A stretch of DNA of 64,000 nucleotides. Source: Streptomyces mangrovisoli (GTDB taxonomy: Bacteria; Actinomycetota; Actinomycetes; Streptomycetales; Streptomycetaceae). The stretch lies in assembly GCF_000974985.2 (NCBI RefSeq), contig NZ_LAVA02000052.1:25937-89936 (forward strand). The letters run 5' to 3'. Shown here piece after piece: positions 33,801 through 41,306 of this stretch. A program made the translations under genes and the position numbers. The notes beneath the pieces were generated by a model. It did no database searches, was not told the origin of the DNA, and saw only the letters and a list, made by a program, of their open reading frames with translations. The stretch's first letter is position 1; every line of letters begins with the position of its first letter.

Positions 33801-34572
33801 CGTGCTGCGCGGCGAGATCGCCTTCGAGGACGTCGACTTCGCCTACGGCGGCGGCGCCGAGGCGGCGCTGCACGGCGTCGACCTGCGCATCCCGGCCGGG
33901 CAGACCGTCGCCTTCGTCGGCGAGACCGGCGCGGGCAAGTCGACCCTCGTCAAGCTGGTGGCCCGGTTCTACGACCCCACCGGCGGCCGGGTCACCGTCG
34001 ACGGCACCGATCTGCGCGCCCTCGACCTCACCGCGTACCGGCACCGTCTCGGCGTCGTACCGCAGGAGGCGTACCTCTTCCCGGGCACGATCCGCGACGC
34101 CATCGCCTACGGCCGCCCCGACGCGAGCGACGCCGAGGTGGAGGCGGCGGCCCGCGCGGTCGGCGCGCACGAGATGATCGCCACCCTCACGGGCGGCTAT
34201 CTGCACGAGGTGGCCGAGCGGGGCCGCAACCTCTCCGCCGGCCAGCGGCAGCTGATCGCGCTGGCCCGCGCCGAGCTGGTCGACCCGGACGTGCTGCTGC
34301 TCGACGAGGCCACGGCCGCCCTGGACCTGGCGACGGAGGCCCAGGTCAACCAGGCCACCGACCGGCTCGCGGGCCGTCGTACGACGCTCGTGGTGGCGCA
34401 CCGCCTGACCACCGCGGCGCGCGCCGACCGGGTGGTGGTGATGGACCACGGCGGGGTCGCCGAGGACGGCACCCACGACGAGCTGCTCGCCCTGGACGGC
34501 CGCTACGCGGCGCTGTGGCGCACCTTCGTCGGCGCCGCCGAGCCGGACGAACCGGTCGGCGCCACCCGCTGA
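30838..34572 (+). CDS. Fused heterodimeric ABC exporter (TMD-NBD-TMD-NBD)
   Basis: A 1,244-residue full-length exporter made of two half-transporters joined by a charged linker (about 585-660). Half one has six membrane segments, Walker A GSSGSGKST near 372, signature LSGGQ near 477 and Walker B LVLDDATSAVD. Half two has Walker A GETGAGKST near 1027, signature LSAGQ near 1131 and Walker B LLLDEATAALD. Both H-loops (IAHR, VAHR) are intact. NBD1 has Asp in place of the catalytic Glu and NBD2 has a changed signature, so one composite ATP site should be degenerate, as in heterodimeric exporters. GTG start follows GGAAGG. Substrate unknown; multidrug or lipid export is plausible. Confidence 0.93.
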   Translation: MAGRQAQTQGWARRLAGYAWRHPRDVVLALGSSLAGMAVLAVVPLVTKVIIDDVIGDHSRGMTPWALALVGAAVVVYVLTFVRRYYGGRLALDVQHDLRTEMFASITRLDGRRQDELSTGQVVGRATSDLQLIQGLLFMLPMTIGNVVLFVISLAIMAWLSPPLTLVALAVAPALGWIAKRSRSRLHPATWYAQAQAAAVAGVVDGAVSGVRVVKGFGQEEQETGKLRAVGRRLFAARLRTIRLNSRYTPALQAVPALGQVAMLALGGWLAARGHITLGTFVAFSTYLAQLVGPVRMLAVVLTVGQQARAGTERVLELIDTEPTMSDGTRELPADAPATVEFDDVSFGYGEGGPVLDGLSFTIRPGETLAVVGSSGSGKSTVSLLLPRFYDVTHGAVLVGGHDVRELTLDSLRAAIGLVPEDSFLFSETVRDNIAYGRPDATDEEIRQAARAAQADGFIQDLPEGYATTVGEHGLTLSGGQRQRVALARALLTDPRLLVLDDATSAVDARVEHEIHEALKEVMRGRTTLLIAHRRSTLALADRIAVLEAGRLADLGTHDELQERSALYRRLLTDPDELGGVSPGHTPAAVPEEDTSVRDELDAEFDAERGVTPRLWSGDRAPRDHALSGMPATPGLLAQVEALPPATDTPDVDEARAVLPEASYGVRRLVRGFGLPLLVSLALVAADAGMGLLLPILIRHGIDQGVSKLAVGAVWAASLLGLLAVLVQWAAQFGETRMTGRTGERVLYALRLKIFAQLQRLGLDYYERELTGRIMTRMTTDIDALSTFLQTGLVTAFVSVVTFFGIMVALLVIDVQLALVVFATLPPLVVATFFFRRASVKAYELARERVSVVNADLQESVSGLRIVQAFRREGDSGRRFTERSRSYRQARIRGQWLISVYFPFVQFLSSVAAASVLVAGAGRVDAATLTTGALVAYLLYIDLFFAPVQQLSQVFDGYQQATVSLGRIQELLREPASTGAAAEPRDVPVLRGEIAFEDVDFAYGGGAEAALHGVDLRIPAGQTVAFVGETGAGKSTLVKLVARFYDPTGGRVTVDGTDLRALDLTAYRHRLGVVPQEAYLFPGTIRDAIAYGRPDASDAEVEAAARAVGAHEMIATLTGGYLHEVAERGRNLSAGQRQLIALARAELVDPDVLLLDEATAALDLATEAQVNQATDRLAGRRTTLVVAHRLTTAARADRVVVMDHGGVAEDGTHDELLALDGRYAALWRTFVGAAEPDEPVGATR

Positions 34573-34589
34573 CGCCACGCGCCGTCCCA

Positions 34590-34622
34590 CCCGCCGGCCG
34601 CCCCCTGAGGGCGGCCGGCGGG
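34590..34622 (+). terminator. 14-bp hairpin after the ABC exporter
   Basis: CCCGCCGGCCGCCC (34590-34603) pairs exactly with 34609-34622 over a 5-base loop, 18 bases after the stop. Confidence 0.85.
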
Positions 34623-34709
34623 CCCGTGCAACCATCGGGCATACGTTCTGCGTCCGTACACCAGTACGTTCATGGCGGGCTCGTGGCTGCGACACAGGAG
34701 GGGACGACC

Positions 34710-35102
34710 GTGGACAGTGGTGCGATACGCAGGCGGCTCGCGCTGGGGCTGGCGTCACTGGCCGGGGCCGGGCTGCTGGCGCTCGCCGTCCCGGGCAGCG
34801 CCCAGGCGGCGTCGGCGACCACCTGCGCGGGCCGGGAGGTGCGCACGCTGCCCTTCTCGACCGGCACCGTGCACGTCTACAAGCGCAACGGCTACGTCTG
34901 CGCGGTCACCCTGCCCCGGCACCCGGGCACCCGGCGCACGATGATGGTCAGCGTCCAGGCCCGAGGCAACCGCCCGGTCGTGGACCGGGGCAGCTACACC
35001 CACCGGGCGGGCCCGGTCACCGTGCACGCCGGGCACCGCTGCGTCTGGCTGAAGGGCCGGGTGGCGGGCGGCTCGGTCAGCTCGGGCTGGATCCTGTGCT
35101 GA
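34710..35102 (+). CDS. Small secreted cysteine-containing protein, function unknown
   Basis: A 130-residue exported protein. GTG at 34710 follows AGGAGGGG. The signal peptide runs IRRRLALGLASLAGAGLLAL to a cleavage site near AQAA (about 34). The mature part is about 95 residues with four cysteines (CAGREV, YVCAVT, HRCVWL and the final residue), enough for two disulphides, and is basic. No named family is evident. The stop codon sits in an 8-bp tandem array. Confidence 0.8.
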   Translation: MDSGAIRRRLALGLASLAGAGLLALAVPGSAQAASATTCAGREVRTLPFSTGTVHVYKRNGYVCAVTLPRHPGTRRTMMVSVQARGNRPVVDRGSYTHRAGPVTVHAGHRCVWLKGRVAGGSVSSGWILC

Positions 35103-35146
35103 GCCGCTGAGCCGCTGAGCCGCTGAGCCGCCGAGGCCCTGAGGCC
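35099..35146. repeat. 8-bp tandem array (CTGAGCCG) containing the stop codon
   Basis: Four exact CTGAGCCG units are followed by diverged ones. TGA occurs at 35100 (the gene's stop), 35108, 35116, 35124 and 35140, all in one 8-base register. Confidence 0.85.
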
Positions 35147-35190
35147 CCCGAGCCGCCGGGTCGCCGGATCGCCGGGGTGTGCCGGGGTGC

Positions 35191-35820
35191 TCAGACCCGG
35201 CGGGCGCAGCCCACCGGCACCGCGCCGCCGAGCTGGACGTAGAGGGCCGTGGAGGCCGGGCAGGAAGACCGTTTCCGCACCGCCTCGACCACCTTGAACT
35301 GCGGCTTCTCCTTGCCCGTCGCGGCGCAGGCGGTCTCCCGGACCCGGTCCTTGCCGTCCCCGCGCACACAGTCGCCGACGATCGTGCGCGGCCCCCCGCC
35401 CTGCCCGGGATCGCCCGGGTGCGGGGGCTCCAGGTTGCGCATGCAGGCGTAACCCCGCGGGATCGCGCCGCCGTCGCCCGGGGTCGGGTCCTGCGCGTTG
35501 ATGTGCAGCACGAAGTCGGTGGTCGCCGAGCACGCCGGCCCCCCGCTCGCGGCTCCGTCGTAGCGCGCCACGACCCGTGCCGCCGCCCGCTCGCTGGTGC
35601 AGGGCACCTCCGTGAAGCTCGTCGTACCGAAGGAACTGCACTCGTCGACGGCGAGGAACCGCGCGCCGTAGCCCGGGGACGCCTGCGCCGCGGACGAGGG
35701 CCTGGCGCCGCCCAGCTGTCCGTCGCCGTCGCCCGCCGACGAACCCTCGCAGCCCGCCAGCAGGGCGCACAGCAGCACCGGCAAGGCGCGTCTCACGCCC
35801 GCGCCGCGTCCTCCACGCAT
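35191..35820 (-). CDS. Cysteine-rich lipoprotein, function unknown
   Basis: A 209-residue protein with a lipoprotein signal: RRALPVLLCALLAGC, lipidated cysteine near 24. A Ser/Gly-rich linker and a domain with about ten cysteines follow. Two similar stretches (VDECSSFGTTSFTEVPCTSE and VGDCVRGDGKDRVRETACAA) look like an internal duplication, with the paired spacing of disulphide-bonded modules. I do not recognise a family. It lies convergent to the small secreted protein and just downstream of the GH3 gene on the same strand. Surface location is well supported, function is not. Confidence 0.78.
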   Translation of the reverse strand: MRGGRGAGVRRALPVLLCALLAGCEGSSAGDGDGQLGGARPSSAAQASPGYGARFLAVDECSSFGTTSFTEVPCTSERAAARVVARYDGAASGGPACSATTDFVLHINAQDPTPGDGGAIPRGYACMRNLEPPHPGDPGQGGGPRTIVGDCVRGDGKDRVRETACAATGKEKPQFKVVEAVRKRSSCPASTALYVQLGGAVPVGCARRV

Positions 35821-35931
35821 CGTGCACCCCCCTGCACCCCGCCCAGCGTGGCCCGCGACGGCGGGCGCACGCCAGAGATCCCGGAGGCTTTGCGCCAGTT
35901 GGCGGTGGCGGCGGGGGTGCGCGGCGTACCG

Positions 35932-37818
35932 CTAGTACGTCAGTCCGTACCCGACGGGATACAGCACCTGCGCCGGGTCGTCCGCGCGCGCCACGTCCAC
36001 CGGCAGCCGCCCGCGCGGCGCGACCCGCCCGGCGATCACGCGCGCGGCGGCGCCCAGTTCGACGTCGGTCCACGAGTAGGACGCGAGGACGGCCGGGACG
36101 CCCGGCAGCTGGGCGACGTCGTAGGGGTTCCTGACCGCGAGCGCGACGACCGGCCGGCCGGTGCCGACCAGCCGCTGGACCAGGGTCTGCTGCGCGCTGC
36201 CCGCGGTGACGTTGTACGTCGCCACGACCACCGCGTCCGCCCCGCCCGCCGCCGTGACCGCCGCGTCGATCGCCGCCGCGGCGGGCGCCGTGCCGGTGGA
36301 CAGCGCCGTGGCCGTGAAGCCGAGGCGGGTGAGCGCGGCCGCGAGGACACCGGTCGGCGGCCCGGTGGTGCCCGAGGGGGAGGCCGGGTCGGCGCCCACG
36401 ACCAGCACCCTGCGGTGGCTGCGGCGCGACAGCGGCAGCAGCCGGCCCTCGTTGACCAGCAGCGTGGTGGTCCGCTCCGCGATGCGGTCGGCGGCGGCCA
36501 GATGCGCGGGCGTGCCCACCACCCGGTCGACGCGGTCGGTCGCGGCGTAGGGGTCGTCGAGCAGGCCGAGCCGGGACTTGAGCCGCAGGACGCGCAGGAG
36601 CGACTCGTCGAGCCGGGCCTCGGTCAGCTCGCCCCCGCGCACCGCGTTGAGCACCGCGTTCCAGGCCACGTCCAGGGACGGCGGGTCCAGGAGCTGGTCC
36701 ACGCCCGCCTTCAGGGCGAGCACCGGCACCCGGTCGTCGCCGTACTTCGTGCGCACGCCCTGCATCTGGAGCGAGTCGGTGACCACGACGCCGTCGTAGC
36801 CGAGCTCCTCGCGCAGGATGCCGGTGAGGATCGGACGGGAGAGGGTGGCCGGGTCGCCGGAGTCGTCGAGCGCCGGGACCATGATGTGCGCGGTCATGAT
36901 GCAGTCGATGCCGGCCGCGACCGCCGCCCGGAACGGCACCGCGTCCAGCTTCTCCCACAGCTCGCGGCTGTGCGTGATCACCGGGAAGCCGTAGTGGCTG
37001 TCGACCGCGGTGTCGCCGTGCCCCGGGAAGTGCTTGGCGGTCGCGGCGACCCGCGAGGACCGGTAGCCCTGCACCTCGGCGGCGACCAGGGCGGCCACCG
37101 CGGCCGGGTCGGCGCCGAAGGAGCGCACGCCGATGACGGGGTTGGCCGGGTTGACGTTCACGTCGGCGTCGGGGGAGTAGTCCTGGTTGATGCCGATCGC
37201 GCGCAGCTCGGCGCCGGAGATCCGGCCGAGGGTGCGGGCGTCCGCCCGCGAGCCGCCCGCGCCGATCGCCATGGCCCCCGGGAAGAGGGTGGCCGGCTTG
37301 CCCACGCGGCACACGATGCCGTGCTCCTGGTCGGTGGTGACCAGGACGGGCAGGCCGCGGGGCTGCGCGAGGGACGCCCGCTGGAGGCCGTTGGACAGCT
37401 CGGCGATCTGGTGCGGGTTCTTGGTGTTGTTGGCCCAGGTGAAGTAGATGAAGCCGCCGACCCGGTACTTCGCGACCAGTTCGGCGGCCGTGCGGACGCC
37501 GAGCTCCTTGAGGTTGGCGTCGATGTCGGCCTGGTCGGGGGCGGTGGCGGAGGCTCCGTAGACCCGGGTCACGAACAGCTGGCCGACCTTCTCCTGAAGC
37601 GTCATGCCGGAGACGATCGCGCGCAGCCGCCGCTCGGTCGCGGCGGCGGGCGCCGCGGCGGCGTGCGCGGTGCCGCCGACGGTCATCGCGGCGCCGGCCC
37701 CGGCGGTCGCGGCGAGCACGGCCCGTCTGGAGGGCCCGCCGCCGGTCCCGCCCCCTCGGCCCGCTCCGCCTTCTCTGCTTCCTCTGCTTCCTCTGCTTCC
37801 CGTGCTGGTGTCGGGCAC
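35932..37818 (-). CDS. TAT-exported GH3 beta-N-acetylhexosaminidase-like glycosidase
   Basis: A 628-residue secreted enzyme. GTG at 37818 follows GGAAGGAG. The N-terminus has a Gly/Ser/Arg repeat (SRGSRGSRE), then a twin-arginine signal (SRRAVLAATAG, Arg31-Arg32) and AHA cleavage near 52. The GH3 TIM barrel carries KHFPGHGDTAVDSHYGFP near 260, the His/Asp loop typical of NagZ-type N-acetylglucosaminidases, and the nucleophile aspartate in VVTDSLQMQG near 347. A GH3 C-terminal alpha/beta domain follows. Likely role is recycling or digestion of peptidoglycan or chitin fragments outside the cell. Confidence 0.92.
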   Translation of the reverse strand: MPDTSTGSRGSRGSREGGAGRGGGTGGGPSRRAVLAATAGAGAAMTVGGTAHAAAAPAAATERRLRAIVSGMTLQEKVGQLFVTRVYGASATAPDQADIDANLKELGVRTAAELVAKYRVGGFIYFTWANNTKNPHQIAELSNGLQRASLAQPRGLPVLVTTDQEHGIVCRVGKPATLFPGAMAIGAGGSRADARTLGRISGAELRAIGINQDYSPDADVNVNPANPVIGVRSFGADPAAVAALVAAEVQGYRSSRVAATAKHFPGHGDTAVDSHYGFPVITHSRELWEKLDAVPFRAAVAAGIDCIMTAHIMVPALDDSGDPATLSRPILTGILREELGYDGVVVTDSLQMQGVRTKYGDDRVPVLALKAGVDQLLDPPSLDVAWNAVLNAVRGGELTEARLDESLLRVLRLKSRLGLLDDPYAATDRVDRVVGTPAHLAAADRIAERTTTLLVNEGRLLPLSRRSHRRVLVVGADPASPSGTTGPPTGVLAAALTRLGFTATALSTGTAPAAAAIDAAVTAAGGADAVVVATYNVTAGSAQQTLVQRLVGTGRPVVALAVRNPYDVAQLPGVPAVLASYSWTDVELGAAARVIAGRVAPRGRLPVDVARADDPAQVLYPVGYGLTY

Positions 37819-38162
37819 GTGCGCTCCTTCCGCAGGAGGTCCGCGAAACGCTGAAGGAAACTTACGAGGAGTCAGCAATATCCGGGAAGTTTCTGCCAGT
37901 CAAGGGAGCGCGCAGCGGCCGTCGCGGGAAGAGGGGCCGCCATCGGCGCTGTTGGAGGGGGGCGCGCCGATGGCGGCATGTCGCCGGCCGCAGGCGGAGG
38001 AGAGGGTTGGTCAGCGATCGCAGCCAGCAGCGAAGCCGACGCCGCTCTGCGGTGACTCATCCGGCAACTCGCCGCTTTGACGCCCGAACCCCGGGCCGGG
38101 TTCCCGGAATCGGCGCGAAACGCGGAAATGGTGGGGGAGGGGTGAATGCTCCTGATGTGACG
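37819..38162. other. 344-base gap: GH3 upstream region with a hairpin, no gene seen
   Basis: I see no convincing coding frame. GAAACTT (37857-37863) and AAGTTTC (37887-37893) form a spaced inverted repeat near the presumed GH3 promoter. A perfect 14-bp stem lies at 37936-37949 / 37964-37977. Confidence 0.6.
37936..37977 (-). terminator. 14-bp hairpin downstream of the LysR gene
   Basis: GCCGCCATCGGCGC pairs exactly with its complement across a 14-base loop. It is about 190 bases after the LysR stop and upstream of the GH3 promoter. Terminator is the simplest reading. Confidence 0.55.
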
Positions 38163-39140
38163 TCAATCGGGACCCCCGTTCGGCCCAGGTCCCGGAACAC
38201 CCGCCCGCGTCCCCAGCGCGTCGGCCGTCCGCACGAGCTGGTCCCGTACGGCGGTCAGCACCGGGTCGCCCTCCGCGCCCGCCCGCACGGCCGCGAAGAC
38301 ATTCCGGGACGGCGGCCCGCCCGCCAGCGGCGGCAGCGCGAGACGCCGGTGTGCGTACACCTCCCGCACCAGCCGCGGGACCAGCGCCACCCCCTGCCCC
38401 GCCTCCACCAGCGCCGCGAGGGCCGCCCAGTCGTCCACCGCGTGCCGTACGTCGGGCGTGAAGCCGGCCGCCGCGCACACCGACCGCGCCACCGCGCCGC
38501 AGCAGCCGGCCGCGGACCCCACGATCCAGGCGTCCCGGGCCAGTTCCCGCAGCGCCACCCGGTCCCGGCCCGCCAGCGGATGCCCGGCGGGCAGCACCAG
38601 GTCCAGCACGTCGGTCAGCAGGTCGACCCGGTCGTAGCGGGTGTCGGTGTGCGGCGGCGCGGCCGCGAAGTCCACCGCCACCACCAGGTCGACCTGGCCC
38701 GCGTCGAGCGCGGTGAACACGTCGGGCGGCTCGGCCTCCACCACGTCCACCCGCACCCCCGGCAGGCTCTCGCCCAGCGCCCGCAGCGCCCCCGGCAGCA
38801 GCCCGAGGATCCCGCTGGAGAAACAGCCGATGGTCACCGCACCGCGCCCGCCCCGCCCGTACGCCGCCAGGTCCGCCCGCGCCCGCTCCAGCTGGGCCGC
38901 GATCAGGTCGGCGTGGGCCAGCAGGACCCGCGCCTGGCCGGTCAGCCGCACGCCCCGGCCGTCCCGTTCGGTGAGCGGCGCGCCGGCCTCGCGGGCGAGC
39001 GCCGCGAGCTGCTGGGAGACCGCGGAGGGGGTCAGATGCAGGGCCTCGGCGGTCCGCGCGAGGCTCCCGCGGCGCCGCAGCTCCCGCAGCACGGCGAGCC
39101 GGCGCGGATCGAGAGTGAAGGGCACGCTTAACGGTTCCAC
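38163..39140 (-). CDS. LysR-family transcriptional regulator
   Basis: A 325-residue regulator. The winged helix-turn-helix (LAVLRELRRRGSLARTAEAL, TPSAVSQQLAALARE) is at about 14-60. A substrate-binding effector domain follows (GAVTIGCFSSGILGLLPGAL, LVLPAGHPLAG, GVALVPRLV). The start is either GTG at 39140 or GTG at 39125; neither has a strong ribosome binding site. It is divergent from the small alpha/beta hydrolase gene 51 bases away, so that gene is its most likely target along with its own promoter. Effector unknown. Confidence 0.9.
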   Translation of the reverse strand: MEPLSVPFTLDPRRLAVLRELRRRGSLARTAEALHLTPSAVSQQLAALAREAGAPLTERDGRGVRLTGQARVLLAHADLIAAQLERARADLAAYGRGGRGAVTIGCFSSGILGLLPGALRALGESLPGVRVDVVEAEPPDVFTALDAGQVDLVVAVDFAAAPPHTDTRYDRVDLLTDVLDLVLPAGHPLAGRDRVALRELARDAWIVGSAAGCCGAVARSVCAAAGFTPDVRHAVDDWAALAALVEAGQGVALVPRLVREVYAHRRLALPPLAGGPPSRNVFAAVRAGAEGDPVLTAVRDQLVRTADALGTRAGVPGPGPNGGPD

Positions 39141-39191
39141 CGGAAAAGATTAACTGGACCTGGATCCCGGCGATCGGAAACCATCGACGCC

Positions 39192-39785
39192 ATGAGCGCC
39201 TTCCTGATCCTGCACGGCTGGCAGAACCACCGCCCCGCCGGACACTGGCAGCACTGGCTCGCCGGCCGCCTCACCGCACTCGGGCACCACGTCACCTACC
39301 CGCAGCTGCCCGACCCCGACGACCCGGACCTGGAGGTGTGGCTGGCCGAGCTCACCCGGCACCTGGGCGAGCTGCCCGGCCCCGCCGCCGACCAGGTGGT
39401 GCTCGCCCACAGCGCCTCCGCGGTGCTGTGGCTGCACGCGGCCGCGCGCGGGCTCGACGGTCTCGCGGTCGGCCGCGTCCTGCTCGTCGCCCCGCCGTCC
39501 GGCCCGGTCCTCGCGCTACACCCGGAGGTCGCCGGGTTCGCGCCGCCTCTGTCGGCCGGTCTGTCGCTGCCCGGCCCGACCCGTCTCGTCGCCGGGGACG
39601 ACGACCCCTACTGCCCCGAGGGCGCCGCCACCGTCTTCGGAGCGCCCCTGGGCATCCCCACCGACCTCCTCCCCGGCGCGGCCCACCTGGACCTCGACGC
39701 GGGCTACGGCCCCTGGCCCGCCGTACTGGAGTGGTGCCTGGCGGGGTCCGTCCCGCTCAGGCCTCGGCCGGCTCCGGTGCGCTAG
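39192..39785 (+). CDS. RBBP9/YdeN-type alpha/beta serine hydrolase
   Basis: A 197-residue cytoplasmic hydrolase. It opens FLILHGWQNHRPAGHWQHWL, the family's N-terminal motif. The nucleophile serine is in LAHSASAV near residue 74, the acid in GDDDPYCP near 138 and the histidine in GAAHLD near 160. Natural substrates of this family are poorly known. It is divergent from the LysR gene. Its last 29 bases overlap the 3' end of the convergent MFS gene. Confidence 0.87.
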   Translation: MSAFLILHGWQNHRPAGHWQHWLAGRLTALGHHVTYPQLPDPDDPDLEVWLAELTRHLGELPGPAADQVVLAHSASAVLWLHAAARGLDGLAVGRVLLVAPPSGPVLALHPEVAGFAPPLSAGLSLPGPTRLVAGDDDPYCPEGAATVFGAPLGIPTDLLPGAAHLDLDAGYGPWPAVLEWCLAGSVPLRPRPAPVR

Positions 39786-40995
39786 CGCGCAGTTCGGGCG
39801 TTCCTGCGGCCACCGCCGCGACCGCGAGGACGCACAGCACCCCGCCCGTGACCAGGGCCGTCGTGCCCGAACTCCGGGCGGCCAGCAGGCCGGCGCGCAG
39901 ATTGCCCGCGTCCGGTCCGGCCTGGCCGACGATCTGCTCGGCCGCCGTCACCCGGCCCAGCAGAGCGTCCGGAGTGCGGGTCTGCACCAGGGTGCTGCGG
40001 GAGATCACGGCGACGGCGTCGGCCGCCCCGGCGACCGCCAGCAGGGCGAGGCCCGCCCAGGCGGTGCCGGCCAGCCCGAACAGCGCCAGCGCTCCGCCCC
40101 AGGTCGCCGAGGCGCACAGCATCACCCGCCCCGGTCGGCCCAGCCGGGTCAGCGAGCCGGACAGCCCGGCCGCCGCCGTGCCGCCGACGCCCATCGCGGT
40201 CAGGAACAGGCCGAGCGTGCGCGGGTCGCCGCCGAACCGCTCGGCGTTGACCAGCGGGAACAGGCTCGTCGGGAACGACAGCACGGTGACGGCCAGATCC
40301 GTGACCAGCGCCCCGCGCACCGCCCGGTGCCCGACCAGGAAGCGCAGCCCGTCGAGCACACCGCCAAGACCCGGGCGGGACGGCTCGCCCTCGGGCGGCA
40401 GCGGAGGCAGGCCGAAGGCGCCGTAGAACGAGAGACCGAAGGACAGCGCGTCGAGCAGATAGCAGGCGCCCATGCCGAGCCAGCCGAGCACCAGGCCCGC
40501 CAGCGCCGGACCGGCCAGCATCATCGCCTGCCAGGCCACCTGGTTCAGGGCGAGGCCCGCGGCCACCTGGTCCTTGGGCAGCAGCCGGGGGATGAACACG
40601 CCCGCCGCCGGGGCGCCCACGGCGCCGCACGCGGACTGCGCGGCGACCAGCGCGAGCACCGCCACGACCGGCACATGACCGGTGAACCCCTGCACCGCGA
40701 GCAGCGCCGAGCAGAGGGCCTGCCCGACCGTGGCGCCGAGATAGACCCGGCGCCGGTCGCCCCGGTCGACCCAGGCCCCCGCGAACAGGCCGACACCGAC
40801 CAGCGGGACGGCCTGAGCCACGCCGACGGCGCCGCTCCAGACCGTGCTGCCGGTCATGTGCCACACCTGGTACATGACGGTCACCATGGTCATGAAGCCA
40901 CCGAGCACGGACACCGTCCGCCCGATCAGCAGCCGCCGGTAGACGGGCGAGGTGCGCAGCGGCCGGGTGTCGAGGAGGGTGCGGGCCATGCTCAT
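39757..40995 (-). CDS. MFS transporter, MFS_3/EntS-like exporter
   Basis: A 412-residue membrane protein with about 12 hydrophobic segments. Typical MFS loops are present: GAWVDRGDRRRVYLGATVGQ after segment two and PAAGVFIPRLLPKDQ before the middle. The overall pattern (YRRLLIGRTVSVLGGFMTMV at the start) is that of the EntS/MefA branch that exports siderophores or antibiotics. Start is ATG at 40995 or 40989; ribosome binding site is weak. It is followed by a 29-base convergent overlap with the hydrolase. No siderophore genes are adjacent, so its cargo is unknown. Confidence 0.87.
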   Translation of the reverse strand: MSMARTLLDTRPLRTSPVYRRLLIGRTVSVLGGFMTMVTVMYQVWHMTGSTVWSGAVGVAQAVPLVGVGLFAGAWVDRGDRRRVYLGATVGQALCSALLAVQGFTGHVPVVAVLALVAAQSACGAVGAPAAGVFIPRLLPKDQVAAGLALNQVAWQAMMLAGPALAGLVLGWLGMGACYLLDALSFGLSFYGAFGLPPLPPEGEPSRPGLGGVLDGLRFLVGHRAVRGALVTDLAVTVLSFPTSLFPLVNAERFGGDPRTLGLFLTAMGVGGTAAAGLSGSLTRLGRPGRVMLCASATWGGALALFGLAGTAWAGLALLAVAGAADAVAVISRSTLVQTRTPDALLGRVTAAEQIVGQAGPDAGNLRAGLLAARSSGTTALVTGGVLCVLAVAAVAAGTPELRASAPEPAEA

Positions 40996-41166
40996 GAGGG
41001 CGTGCCGGGACCCGGCGGGAGAAGGGGATGCATGGCGCGGAGAGTAACCGCACGGCCCTGACCTGCGCCAACCGTTATCCGACGGCCCGGACCGGCCCGG
41101 CCGGCCCGGGTGCGCGACGGCGGCCGGGACCCTCACCGAGGGCCGGTCCCCCGCCCGCGGTCCGAG

Positions 41167-41306
41167 CCGCCCGCAGGGCCTCGGGCCGAGTCGTTGAGCA
41201 GCCGCCCGCGGGGCCTCGGGCCGAGTCGTTGAGCAGCCGCCCGCAGGGCCTCAGGCCGAGTCGTTGAGCAGCCGCCCGCAGGGCCTCAGGCCGAGTCGTT
41301 GAGCAG
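41167..41306. repeat. 35-bp tandem array (x4) copied from the end of the isomerase gene
   Basis: Four adjacent 35-base units (41167, 41202, 41237, 41272) each contain the reverse complement of CTGCTCAACGACTCGGCC plus the stop. The gene-proximal two units keep TCA (stop TGA on the minus strand) and the distal two have TCG (CGA). The unit at 41272-41306 is the true gene end. Confidence 0.95.

Noticed and set aside
37872..38060. 62-codon minus-strand frame in the GH3 upstream gap
   Set aside because: It is Ala/Pro-rich with no conserved motif, contains the 14-bp hairpin arms and has no convincing ribosome binding site.
41167..41306. Possible CRISPR array
   Set aside because: Units are directly adjacent with no unique spacers, and the repeat is a copy of the neighbouring gene's end.
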